Shown one piece after another: positions 23,997-32,767 of a stretch of DNA of 64,000 nt (position 1 is the first letter of the stretch; every line of letters starts with the position of its first letter). The stretch covers positions 1,364,001 to 1,428,000 of the forward strand of contig NZ_JAWQJT010000001.1 of NCBI RefSeq assembly GCF_033441515.1. Direction: 5' to 3'. The notes under the pieces are model-generated. The model searched no databases. It worked only from the letters and a program-made list of their open reading frames with translations, and was not told where the DNA came from. This DNA is from Amycolatopsis solani (lineage in GTDB: Bacteria > Actinomycetota > Actinomycetes > Mycobacteriales > Pseudonocardiaceae). The translations under genes were made by a program, and so were the position numbers.

Positions 23997-26900
23997 GCGC
24001 GCTGCTCCTGCCAAAGGTCTTCGTACTCGCGGTACCCGAGCCACTCATTGAAGGCCCCGAAGTTGTCCGCCATATCCACGATCAGGCACTCTTCCTTCCC
24101 GCCGTTTCTGGGGCCACGGAGACCGCGACCGGCCATTTGGATGTAGGCGTTCGGGCTGAAGGTGGGGCGAGCGATGTACAGAGCACGGACACCGGGGGCG
24201 TCGAAACCCTGTGCCAGTAGATCGCAGTTTGCGAGTACGCGGATCTCATTTCGCTTGAACCGCTCGATGCTGTCGCGACGTTCCTGCCTTCCGGTCTGGC
24301 CGCTGACCGCTGCCGCTTCGACATCGCGATACCGCAGCGTTGCGGCGAGCACCTGAGCTGACAGGACGTTCGGTGTGAACACCAGCACTGGCCAGCTGTT
24401 GTCCAGGCCCATGATGTGGTCGACGAGGATTGACATGCGGGCCTGGTCTGCGCCGACGCGATCCATCACCCGTGCGGGAACTCGGCGCTGCTGTTCGGCT
24501 TCGGCCTTCTCGTCCGGATCGAGGGTGACTTCGATGCCCGGGAGCACTTCGTGTTGTACCTTTGCCAGCACTCCGAGCTCGGCGAGCGGACGGTAGGCGT
24601 CGAGGGTGTCGAAGACGTCCAGCTTTCGATTGCCGAACCGGCTGGCGAGCGCGGCTGTTGCTGATGCCGACGTGCCCTTGAATGGGGTTGCGGTCAACCC
24701 GACGAGAGGTCGCTCCCAGCCGCGGCCTGCGACCCCCAACCAGTTCAAGATCCGCGTGTACCGCTCGGAACCACCGGCGCGGTGTCCTTCGTCGACGATC
24801 ACTGCTGTCGAACTGGCCAGCCAGCTGTACTCGGGGTTCTCGAGGAGGGTGTCGAGCTTGGCGTCGGTTGCGACGACAACGGAGAAATCCGTGTCCGGCT
24901 CGTGGACGATGTTGTTCTCCCACAAGCGGCCGATCGTCAGGGAGCGCTCGTCGCCGAGGCCACGCCAAACAGTGCTCCAGGTTTGCACGGCCTGCTCGCA
25001 GAGTTCCTGAGACTGGGCAATCCACAGGACGGGCCCCCGAAGGTTCCCGTCGATGAAGAGTCGGAGCACGGTCTCGGCCGCAACTCGTGTCTTGCCTGCG
25101 CCAGTCGGCAACTCCACCATCGCCTTGAGGTGACGCCCGTTTGCCTCGCGGAGAGTGAGCACGTCCCTGAGCTGCCGGCTGATCTTCTGCTGGAACGAGT
25201 GAAGTGGATTGAGTTTCACAGCCCCAGGAATGACGAACTCGTCTTCCTGGTGTTGAGTGCGCCGCCCGGCGTATTCGCTGCCGAACCCCATCTTTCTCAG
25301 CCACGAGATGGTCGCCGCACCACCTGCCCACGTTGTCGGTACATCGACGAAACCGTCGTTCCGGAAGTGGTCTGCAAGCTGTTTGATCGAGTCGGATCCG
25401 TATACCTTGAGGACAAGGTCGGCGACCGACGTGGAGGCATTGACCAGGCCTTGTGCCTCGAGGGCTCGCCAAAGGCCTTTCGGCAACGCGTCGCGTAGAT
25501 CATCGGGACCGAAGTAGACGTCGAGTCGCTCGGCGTCGGTGGGGGCACGCTTGGCTTCTTGGCGAAGTGCCTGTAGCCGCTGATCGAGGCCGGCCTTGAG
25601 TACGCCCTCGAGTTCAGCGTTGGTGAGTCCCAGGGAGAAGGCTTCGTTCACGACACCGAGGAGGCGGCGCTCGTCCGTGTCGCTGCGTACCACCAGACTC
25701 AGCCCGTCGAGATGCCATTCGAGCGTTTGGTCTTCGACGCCGTCTTCGGTGCTCACCCGCTTGACCACGCGGAGTGCCCTCGCAACCGTCGCGGTCGTCA
25801 GTGTGTCTCCGACGGGAGTGCTTCGGAGTCCGCTGAAGATGTCGACGATACGCTCGCTCTCCTGTCGCCCTTCGATCTCCATGGAGAACGCGAAGCTGTC
25901 CTCGAACCGGCGGCAGCCCACCAAGGTCTCGAGTTCGGCGACCTGGTCGTCGGTCACCCGAAGGTACGGGCGCTGACGTGACGAGAGGAACTCCTCTTCC
26001 TCGTCCGTGGTAGCGAGATAGACCGAGTCCGGAGGTCGGGCCTCGATCGCTCGACCCACCTTCGCGGGAACTGTGGCGGGGCGGCCGTCGGCGTGGGCGA
26101 TACGGCAGGCCGCGGTGATGAACTCGACAAGCACGGAGTTGTCGAGGGCAGAGGGGAAGAGCTTGGCCGAAAGCGCCTCGCGGAGTACGGAGGCCGGCAC
26201 AGCGTCCAATTCGTCCGGAAGGCTTAGGGCCTCAGCGACCTGGCCGGGCCCTCGGAACAACGGCAGAAGGTTCTTGTACTTGAGCATCGACGGAGCGACG
26301 ATCTCGCCAGGCGGGCGGTAGCCTCGATCGGATTCCAGCAGTCCGGCACGGTCCACTGCCCAACGAACGGGTGACTGCACGCTGTAGGACGTTCCGGTGT
26401 CCAAGTCTTCGCACGTCCACTCCGAGTCGCCGGTTCGAAGCAAGCCAGCGGTCCAGTTCGCGCGTAGTCGCTCGCTTGCTTCGGCGTCCCGAAGGAGGAA
26501 CAGCATCGAGAATGGACCGGGACCCTTGCCCGGGTAGAGGTCCACATGTTCGATTCCGCGTTCTCCCGGGCCCCGTCGGGAGTCGAGGGTAGCCAGAACC
26601 CATTCGCGATACTGCGCGAGAAGGGGTTCGTCCTCCGCTGAATAACTGCCGACAGGGCTGTGCACCACGCCGATCCGGTGCGCCACCTCAGGCATGCATC
26701 GTCGGCGGTCCAGCATCTTGGCCGCGAGGTGGTCACCTAGCGGCTCGGCGAGGTCGAAGACTTGCGTAGGCCATGCCCACCCACCGTCTTGTGTCGGCAC
26801 CTTGACCGTGGAATTGTGGTCAGTCAGTGCTTTCACTGCCACGTGCACGGAGACTCCGAGGACTGCTTCCCAGATCTTCTCCAGTTGATCATCATTCGGT

Positions 26901-28696
26901 GCTGGCGAAAGCTTCGCGAGTCTGGCGTTGAGGATCGCTAGTGGGTCCAAGTCGCGGAAGCCGAACTCCCGTAAAATTTTATCGACGTTCGGCTGCGCAA
27001 GAAAATCGGGCTCGACGAAAATTGCATGCTCGATCTCGACGTCATCTTCCTGATTCAGAAAGATGATCTTCCTGTCGTGAAGGGATCGCATTCCGTCAGT
27101 CGTCGGAATGACTTTGGCTTGAAGAATGTCAGGAAGGTTGCGATGAGTCTGGATAAACTTCAGTGCGTCTGCGGAGGACGGGGAATGGTTTCCTTCGGAC
27201 CACTCCCTGATCCAGGAGAGAAGCCCGCGTTTGGGAACGGATTCCAGGGCGCGCTTGCCATCTCGATCATTGTCGAGAAGATCTTTGGATGCCGTGGCTG
27301 CGAATAGTTGACGAAGGCGGGTTATTCGCTGCTGAGATGTGTAGCAGCGCCAGTGTGGAGCATCGTTTCCGGTGTTCGGGGAAGTGCTCCAGATGCGGTG
27401 GTCGCCAGAATCGACATTCTGGATCATGAAGTCCAGTGGGCGTAGTTCCGTGGCGCGCGTCAGTGTGCCTTTCGCGTCGGGCACCAGGTCGAAATTCGTC
27501 GATATCCGGGGCACATGTGCACAGAGCAACTCGTCGCCGAAGGATAGGGGTTCTCTTCCTCGTGCGGGCATGTAGTCGAGGTGTGCTGCTGGATCGTCGC
27601 TGGTGCTAACCTTTGGCAACAAGCGTACGAAAATCTCGGAGAGACTCTTGAGTATCTCGCGGTTGTAGTCGTTTTTGAGTAGTGTGGTCCGATCGTCGTT
27701 CACGCTCCAGGGAGCGTTGAACAATGCCGATGCCGAGGTCTGGTCCTGCAGGGGAAAGTACGACCAGAACTGCCCGATTTTCTGCTTTGCCTGGCGTTTC
27801 GGAACCGCGACGGTGATCTTGACCTCGTTGCGCGAGACGGCTTCGCCGACCTGTCGTCGCGCCTCGGTCGACGGAGCGTGCATCCGATTGCTGACGAGCC
27901 ATTCGTCGCCGCTGCCGTCGGGACGCTCGATCTTGAGTGTCCCATCGCCGAAATCGCGAGATACGTGGGTCGTCTCGAACCGGTCGTTGCCGAGCACCCT
28001 GAGTCTGATTTCACGGACGTCGCCGACGAACAGCAGGAACTCTGAGGGGAACTGAATGATCTCACTGCGGAGCCGCGCGATGCCCATCGCGCGGGGGAGC
28101 TTGACGATGGTGGTCGCCCACTCTGCCAGTTCGGCGAGGATGGGATCCTCGTCAAAGGCGGTCATGGCGTCGATGACTGTTGCGGTGCGTAGTATCGGAA
28201 GACGCTTCGCAGTTGGCTTGATTTGATCTATGGCAGCGCGTGCGATGGGTGAGTTGAACTCGAACGAGACTGACCGGCTGAAAACTTGGGGGGCAGCTGA
28301 AACTGCTAGCACGGATTTGAAGCCAAGTCCGAAGCGTCCGATCTCGTCGCCGCGTTTGTCGCTCAGATGCGCGTGCATGATCGTCGTGAGGCCGGTCCGC
28401 GAGAACGGGCGCCCGGTATTGGCACAGTAGAGCGTTTGGCTCTCGGTGTCGAGCACGATTTCGACTCGGCCCACGCTGTTCTGTTCGTGCTCGGTGCCGG
28501 ACATGGCGTCGGCGCCGTTCTGAACAAGTTCGAGCAGTGTTCGATTCGAATACCCGCCGACGCGGATCGATTCCTCGTGGTTGGCGTGCTCTGAGATGAG
28601 GTGCTGGTTCGTCTTGTAAACGGCGACTGCGACGTCGAATTGGTCCTCGACGTCTCGAACCAAGCGGTCGTCCGGAGTCCAGGACGGCAGGTTCAT
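23993..28696 (-). CDS. GHKL (sacsin/MORC-like) ATPase-SF2 helicase fusion
   Basis: A 1567-residue protein, counted from ATG 28696 (MNLPSWTPDD). Residues 30-160 are a Bergerat-fold ATPase of the sacsin/HATPase_c_3 kind: N-box LLELVQNGADAM (E56, N60), ANTGRPF, and G2 box GRFGLGFKSV (120-129). About 1000 residues follow without a domain I can name. The C-terminus from about residue 1189 is a complete SF2 helicase: PTGAGKT (1197-1203), VDEGH (near 1302), GLTATPF, and QMAGRGLRG (1520-1528). It is the first gene of the leftward operon. The frame stays open upstream to 29,659, but that part overlaps the divergent methyltransferase and reads like non-coding sequence; ATG 28825 is another possible start. 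Confidence 0.85.
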   Translation of the reverse strand: MNLPSWTPDDRLVRDVEDQFDVAVAVYKTNQHLISEHANHEESIRVGGYSNRTLLELVQNGADAMSGTEHEQNSVGRVEIVLDTESQTLYCANTGRPFSRTGLTTIMHAHLSDKRGDEIGRFGLGFKSVLAVSAAPQVFSRSVSFEFNSPIARAAIDQIKPTAKRLPILRTATVIDAMTAFDEDPILAELAEWATTIVKLPRAMGIARLRSEIIQFPSEFLLFVGDVREIRLRVLGNDRFETTHVSRDFGDGTLKIERPDGSGDEWLVSNRMHAPSTEARRQVGEAVSRNEVKITVAVPKRQAKQKIGQFWSYFPLQDQTSASALFNAPWSVNDDRTTLLKNDYNREILKSLSEIFVRLLPKVSTSDDPAAHLDYMPARGREPLSFGDELLCAHVPRISTNFDLVPDAKGTLTRATELRPLDFMIQNVDSGDHRIWSTSPNTGNDAPHWRCYTSQQRITRLRQLFAATASKDLLDNDRDGKRALESVPKRGLLSWIREWSEGNHSPSSADALKFIQTHRNLPDILQAKVIPTTDGMRSLHDRKIIFLNQEDDVEIEHAIFVEPDFLAQPNVDKILREFGFRDLDPLAILNARLAKLSPAPNDDQLEKIWEAVLGVSVHVAVKALTDHNSTVKVPTQDGGWAWPTQVFDLAEPLGDHLAAKMLDRRRCMPEVAHRIGVVHSPVGSYSAEDEPLLAQYREWVLATLDSRRGPGERGIEHVDLYPGKGPGPFSMLFLLRDAEASERLRANWTAGLLRTGDSEWTCEDLDTGTSYSVQSPVRWAVDRAGLLESDRGYRPPGEIVAPSMLKYKNLLPLFRGPGQVAEALSLPDELDAVPASVLREALSAKLFPSALDNSVLVEFITAACRIAHADGRPATVPAKVGRAIEARPPDSVYLATTDEEEEFLSSRQRPYLRVTDDQVAELETLVGCRRFEDSFAFSMEIEGRQESERIVDIFSGLRSTPVGDTLTTATVARALRVVKRVSTEDGVEDQTLEWHLDGLSLVVRSDTDERRLLGVVNEAFSLGLTNAELEGVLKAGLDQRLQALRQEAKRAPTDAERLDVYFGPDDLRDALPKGLWRALEAQGLVNASTSVADLVLKVYGSDSIKQLADHFRNDGFVDVPTTWAGGAATISWLRKMGFGSEYAGRRTQHQEDEFVIPGAVKLNPLHSFQQKISRQLRDVLTLREANGRHLKAMVELPTGAGKTRVAAETVLRLFIDGNLRGPVLWIAQSQELCEQAVQTWSTVWRGLGDERSLTIGRLWENNIVHEPDTDFSVVVATDAKLDTLLENPEYSWLASSTAVIVDEGHRAGGSERYTRILNWLGVAGRGWERPLVGLTATPFKGTSASATAALASRFGNRKLDVFDTLDAYRPLAELGVLAKVQHEVLPGIEVTLDPDEKAEAEQQRRVPARVMDRVGADQARMSILVDHIMGLDNSWPVLVFTPNVLSAQVLAATLRYRDVEAAAVSGQTGRQERRDSIERFKRNEIRVLANCDLLAQGFDAPGVRALYIARPTFSPNAYIQMAGRGLRGPRNGGKEECLIVDMADNFGAFNEWLGYREYEDLWQEQRA

Positions 28697-29305
28697 CACC
28701 ACTGGCACCTGCTCCCGTGGCTCGACCACATGTCTCGGATGCAGCTCGAGATTGCCAGATTCATCCGGTCCTGCGGTGGCGGCGCCTCGTCCAACTGCAG
28801 GCAGGCGCTCGCTCGTCGGAGGCATGCTTCGGAGCCTGCTTCTCCGACTCTCTTCCGATCTTGCAACACAACTCCATGGTCGACATTCGTGCGAGTACGC
28901 GGGGTGTTCTTCTCTATCATGTGAAACGCGTGCTGTGTGTGATTCTTGACGAAATGGGCTGATGGAGTGAACATTCGTCGCGACAGGTCGCCCGGAGTCG
29001 TCGGGAAGGAGGAAGGTCTCTGTGAGGTACCGCATGAGAGCAGAGTGACGGTGTTCCTCTGTTCCAGCGCTACCGACAGTCAGCTGCCATCTCGGTCGAC
29101 GTTGCCCGGCCCCGCTCTCCTTCATCTGTGGTACGACGTGCTCGATGCACTTCGTGATCAAACACGTCGTCGAAGTGGCGGGCTTTGTTACTCGCGTGGT
29201 CACGAACATGTCACGCCTGAGAAAACAGCAGGTAGAGCCCCTGGTCGGCGTGTCGACTTCGGCAGGAGGCAGTTCCGCCGAGTGTGCCTTATACACTCCT
29301 GTCCC
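28697..29305. promoter_or_regulatory. Divergent intergenic region of the defence island
   Basis: About 610 bases between the leftward helicase operon and the rightward methyltransferase, too long for simple promoters only. TATACA at 29290-29295 lies eleven bases before the methyltransferase ATG and could be a -10 box giving an almost leaderless mRNA; no good -35 was found. Both neighbouring frames happen to be open through it, but nothing there resembles a protein domain. No regulator gene is present. Confidence 0.45.
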
Positions 29306-30433
29306 ATGACCGACGGACAGCCGCTCTCCCCTCTGCCTGGGCAGGTCGAGATGGTGGACCTCTTCGCCGGTCCGGGTGGACTCGACGTCGCCGCCCACTG
29401 GCTTGGTGTGTCCGTCGCCGGGATCGAATGGGATGAAGACGCATGCCGTACCCGCATGAATGCCGGTCTGCAGACGAAACATGGTGACGTCCGCTTTTCC
29501 AAGCCTGCCGACTACCCCGAGGCTCGCATCCTGAGCGGAGGCCCGCCGTGTCAGACATTCACGGTCGCGGGACATGGCGCAGGCAGGCGAGCCTTGGACA
29601 AGGTGCTCTCGTTCGTCGATGTCATCGCTCCCGGTGATGAGGTCGGTGAAGGCGAGCAAAAGCCTGGCAGCCCGGAGATCGTCGAGGAACTGGCGCTACT
29701 CGATGACGAGCGCACTGGTTTGGTCCTGGAGCCTCTGCGATGGGCTGTCGATGCCGGCGTTCCGTACGACGCGATCGTCTTGGAGCAGGTTCCCGCTGTA
29801 CTGCCGGTATGGGAGGCGTTTGCGGTAGCACTCGAGAAGCGCGGTTACAGTGTCGACTGTGGAATCCTCCACACCGAGGAATTCGGTGTTCCGCAGACGC
29901 GGCGTCGGGCTATTCTGATCGCCCGACGCAGTGGTGAGGCGAACCTTCCGAAACCCACTCATCGGCGGTATTACAAGGGCAAAGCACGCGAAGAAGGCGA
30001 TCCCGACCTGCTGCCGTGGAAGACGATGGGGGAAGCGCTCGGCTTGTCAGACCGGTTCACCGTGGTGTCCAACTACGGCACCGGTGGCGATCCGAAGGCG
30101 CGTGGAGAGCGGCTCTCGACACAGCCCGCGTTCACGGTCACCGGCAAGGTTTCGCGCAACCGCCTGGTCGGGCGGCCCAAGGGGATGCCCGATCGCTTCA
30201 CCGACTACGAGGCGGGCAAGTTGCAGACCTTCCCGCCCGACTACCCCTGGTCAGGGCGGGGCATTGCCCAGCAGATCGGGAATGCGATCCCGCCGAGGTT
30301 GGCTGCCCACGTTCTCGCTGCGGCTTTGGGCAAGGAGCTCGACGTTGTTGCTCTGGACAAGTGCGTCGAGCAACGCTGGAAGGACACCCGCAACGGGGTC
30401 GATGGACTGTTGAAGGATGCAGCCAAGAGCTGA
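29306..30433 (+). CDS. DNA (cytosine-5-)-methyltransferase of the defence island
   Basis: A 375-residue m5C methyltransferase that protects host DNA. Motif I is DLFAGPGG (18-25), motif IV GGPPCQTFTVAG with catalytic Cys82, motif VI EQVPAV, motif VIII PQTRRR, and motif X QQIGNAIPPRLA. The target-recognition region lies between about residues 215 and 300. The ATG at 29306 is chosen because it directly precedes motif I at normal distance; the frame is open upstream but does not resemble protein. It corresponds in role to the class 2 DISARM methyltransferase DrmMII. It is transcribed away from the restriction operon and ends three bases before the convergent vsr gene. Confidence 0.93.
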   Translation: MTDGQPLSPLPGQVEMVDLFAGPGGLDVAAHWLGVSVAGIEWDEDACRTRMNAGLQTKHGDVRFSKPADYPEARILSGGPPCQTFTVAGHGAGRRALDKVLSFVDVIAPGDEVGEGEQKPGSPEIVEELALLDDERTGLVLEPLRWAVDAGVPYDAIVLEQVPAVLPVWEAFAVALEKRGYSVDCGILHTEEFGVPQTRRRAILIARRSGEANLPKPTHRRYYKGKAREEGDPDLLPWKTMGEALGLSDRFTVVSNYGTGGDPKARGERLSTQPAFTVTGKVSRNRLVGRPKGMPDRFTDYEAGKLQTFPPDYPWSGRGIAQQIGNAIPPRLAAHVLAAALGKELDVVALDKCVEQRWKDTRNGVDGLLKDAAKS

Positions 30434-30436
30434 ACT

Positions 30437-30856
30437 TCACCGGCGTTCGCGAACCGCCTTGATGACTCGCGCTGCGGCGACGTCCACGGTTTCGTGCTCC
30501 CAGATGCGAACGGCCAGCCAGCCGGCCTCGTGAAGCCGCGTGTCAGTATCGACATCCCGTCTGCGGTTGGTTTCGATCTTGTCTCGCCAGAACTCGGCGT
30601 TGTTCTTGGGCCAAGTCGCGTGCTCGGGGCAGCCATGCCAGAAGCAGCCGTCCACGAAGACTGCGACGCGGGCCGGGCCGAACACCAGGTCAGCCTCGCG
30701 TCGTACGCCTCTGACCGGTCTGCGGTGTACCCGGTAGCGAAAGCCTGCTCGGTGCAGAGACCTGCGCAACGCCATCTCGATCCCGGTATCCCGGGACTTC
30801 TGCTTGCTCATTCGGATGCGCACCGCGGATGTGGTCTTCAGAGGCTCCACCCGCAC
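30437..30856 (-). CDS. vsr: Very short patch repair endonuclease
   Basis: A 139-residue Vsr nuclease, which nicks DNA at T:G mismatches produced by deamination of 5-methylcytosine. Recognised blocks are SKQKSRDTGIEMALRR, READLVFGPARVAVFVDGCFWHGCP (metal-binding Asp in EADLVF, zinc-type Cys/His in CFWHGC), and KIETNRRRD. The start is GTG 30856, which keeps the usual residues before the first Met; ATG 30811 is a shorter choice. It is convergent with the m5C methyltransferase, separated by three bases, and most probably repairs lesions at that enzyme's own target sites. Such Vsr genes also appear in the MutL/MORC-type restriction loci. Confidence 0.92.
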   Translation of the reverse strand: MRVEPLKTTSAVRIRMSKQKSRDTGIEMALRRSLHRAGFRYRVHRRPVRGVRREADLVFGPARVAVFVDGCFWHGCPEHATWPKNNAEFWRDKIETNRRRDVDTDTRLHEAGWLAVRIWEHETVDVAAARVIKAVRERR

Positions 30857-30905
30857 ATTGTGGCAAGGCCGCCGGTTCTCGGCGAACCCGCGGCGAACGG
30901 GTGAA

Positions 30906-31370
30906 TCAACCGTCGATGATTCGGCCTTCGATCAGCGGGTGGTCGTCGCGCTCGTGAGGCTCGTTCACCACCTCACTGTCCACCACCATCACCGGCCCCC
31001 GCCGCTGGTTGGCGAACCGCACCGCGCGCTTCTCCATCCGCTTCAACCACAGCCGCCGAGCCACTGCCCGCGAAGGCGGCAGGATCAACAGCAGCCCCAG
31101 CACATCGCTCACGAACCCAGGCACCAGGATCAGGATCCCACCGAGACCGACCAGCATCCCGTCGGTCAGTTCCTTCTCCGAAGGACGCCCCGCACGGGCC
31201 GACTCCACGAACGCCCGCATCGCCTTGCCGCCCTCGCGGCGGGCCAGCCAGGAGCCCAGGAACGCGCCACCGAGCAGCAGGCCGAGTGTGCCGAGGATGC
31301 CGACGGCCGAGCCCACCGCCCAGATCGCGGCGATCTCGGCGATGACGTAGAGCAAGAACGCGACAGCCAT
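30906..31370 (-). CDS. FxsA-family membrane protein
   Basis: A 154-residue inner-membrane protein of the FxsA family. Hydrophobic helices are visible near residues 2-20, 22-42 and 75-98, with the family pattern AVGSAVGILGTLGLLLGGAFLGSWLARREG and GGILILVPGFVSDVLGLLLILPPSR. In Escherichia coli FxsA overexpression relieves exclusion of phage T7 by the F plasmid; the general function is unknown. ATG 31370 begins the first membrane helix and is preferred to the longer open frame. It is divergent from the next gene and separated from vsr by 49 bases; it is probably a core gene that marks the right border of the island. Confidence 0.87.
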   Translation of the reverse strand: MAVAFLLYVIAEIAAIWAVGSAVGILGTLGLLLGGAFLGSWLARREGGKAMRAFVESARAGRPSEKELTDGMLVGLGGILILVPGFVSDVLGLLLILPPSRAVARRLWLKRMEKRAVRFANQRRGPVMVVDSEVVNEPHERDDHPLIEGRIIDG

Positions 31371-31438
31371 ACCGGGACAACGAACGACCTGTCCGATTTG
31401 CTCCCGCGGCCGAAACTCACCGGCTAGGGTCACACCTC

Positions 31439-32767
31439 GTGCCCGACTGGTTCCGCTGGCTCCTCATCGCGCTCGCGGTGCTCGCCGGCGTGGCATTGGC
31501 CGCACGCAAACGACTGAAACTTCCCGCAATCCCCCAGGTGAGAGCCGGTATCGCCGCCTCCGTGCTCGTCTGGCTGGCGATCGCCGTCGTCGTCGCGGGG
31601 GTGGCTGGGGGTGGGCTGCTCTGGTTCCTCGGCTGGCCGCGGCTGCCCACCACCTCGGCTTTCGACGTCACCCAGTTGCTCGACTTGCTGAAGATCGCCC
31701 TGTCCGTGGTCGCCGGGCTGGGTGGGGTGGTGCTGCTCGCCGTCAACTACCGGAAGCAGCGGGTCACCGAGAACGAGCACGCGCTCGCCGTCGAGAAGGC
31801 CGAACGCGAGACCGTCCAAGGGTTCAACGAACGCCTCGGCGCCGCCGCCGAGCAGCTCGCCCACGAGAGTCCCGCCGTCCGGTTGACCGGTGTGTACGCC
31901 CTCGCCGGGCTCGCCGACGACTGGGAGGACAAGCGCCAGGTCTGCGTCGACGTCCTCTGCGGTTACCTGCGGCTGCAGCCCGAAACCATGACGCCCGGCG
32001 AGTCCGTGGTGCGCGAAGCGATCCTCCGGATGTTCCGCGACCGGCTGACCGGCTACGGGTGGTGGCCGCAGCGGGTCGACTTCGACTTCACCGAGGTCGT
32101 GTTCGAGAACGCCGACTTCTCCGGGCTCCGGTTCCCCGGGCGGCTGATCCTCGATCGGGCGGAGTTCACCGGCGAGCTGACCTCGTTCGACCGCGCGCGC
32201 TTCAGCCGCGGCCTCAGTTGCCACGGCACCCGCTTCGCCGCCGAGCGCACGACCTTCGGCAGTGTGACCTTCGACGGCCGCAGCGAGTTCGTCGGCGCCG
32301 AGTTCGCCGGACGGGAGCTCAGCTGGGCTGGCGCGACCGTCCGCGGGGGTGCGACCGCCTTCTACCGGTGCCGGGTCGCCTGCGAACGCCTCGACTTCAC
32401 CCGGCTGAGCATCGAAGCCGGCGAAGTGCGCTTCGAGCAACTCGAACTGTCCGGCGTCGACGTGGACTTCGAGAACCTCGACGCCGGCTGGCTCGACTCC
32501 GAAGGAGGCTTCCCGCGGCTGGTCTTCGAAGACGTGCGGTTCGCCCGCGGCCGCCTGCGACTGGAGCTCTGGAGCGACCGCGAGCGGATGATCTGGCTCC
32601 GGGACTGCGTCCTCGACGCCGTGGCCGTCGAACTCCGCGCGCCCGACGACGCGAAACCCTGGCTGAACCTGCGCGACGTCGAACTCCGCGGGGGCACCGA
32701 AATCCCCGCGGAGTTCGTCCGCTCTAGCTCGGCACCTCGTCCAAATACGCTCGCGCCTGGAGCGTGA
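31439..32767 (+). CDS. Membrane protein with pentapeptide-like repeat domain
   Basis: A 442-residue protein with hydrophobic segments near residues 5-22, 35-60 and 80-103, a helical cytoplasmic segment (YALAGLADDWEDKRQVCVDVLCGYLR, typical of actinobacterial pentapeptide membrane proteins), and a C-terminal domain from about 210. There phenylalanine-centred repeats (FDFTEVVFENADFSG, AEFTGELTSFDRARF) suggest a right-handed beta helix. Function is not known. The GTG start is at 31439. The last 44 bases overlap the end of the convergent ABC-transporter gene. It has no motif linking it to the defence island. Confidence 0.72.
   Translation: MPDWFRWLLIALAVLAGVALAARKRLKLPAIPQVRAGIAASVLVWLAIAVVVAGVAGGGLLWFLGWPRLPTTSAFDVTQLLDLLKIALSVVAGLGGVVLLAVNYRKQRVTENEHALAVEKAERETVQGFNERLGAAAEQLAHESPAVRLTGVYALAGLADDWEDKRQVCVDVLCGYLRLQPETMTPGESVVREAILRMFRDRLTGYGWWPQRVDFDFTEVVFENADFSGLRFPGRLILDRAEFTGELTSFDRARFSRGLSCHGTRFAAERTTFGSVTFDGRSEFVGAEFAGRELSWAGATVRGGATAFYRCRVACERLDFTRLSIEAGEVRFEQLELSGVDVDFENLDAGWLDSEGGFPRLVFEDVRFARGRLRLELWSDRERMIWLRDCVLDAVAVELRAPDDAKPWLNLRDVELRGGTEIPAEFVRSSSAPRPNTLAPGA

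Larger units (their letters stand above)
17517..30856. other. Defence island: DISARM-like hybrid system
   Basis: Six genes form one unit: a leftward, fully overlapping operon (GHKL-helicase, NERD-helicase, drmA, drmB) and a divergent m5C methyltransferase with a convergent vsr. The DNA is visibly less GC-rich than on either side, with AT-rich patches such as AAAATTTTAT near 26,970, which suggests acquisition by transfer. Core genes flank both edges. Class 2 DISARM is known to contain drmA, drmB, drmC, drmE and a 5mC methyltransferase; here drmC and drmE are replaced or missing and three additional proteins occur. Confidence 0.8.

Noticed and set aside
28946..29305. Extended N-terminus (120 residues) of the methyltransferase
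   Set aside because: Family enzymes begin just before motif I; the extra sequence is low in protein-like character and lies in the divergent control region.
28697..29659. Extended N-terminus (about 320 residues) of the GHKL-helicase protein
   Set aside because: The frame is open but runs antisense through the start of the methyltransferase, has no recognisable domain, and the true GHKL domain starts shortly after ATG 28696.
30906..31370. FxsA as a functional part of the defence island because of its link with phage exclusion
   Set aside because: FxsA is a widespread core membrane protein in actinobacteria, its DNA is GC-rich like the flank, and it is not coupled to the island genes.
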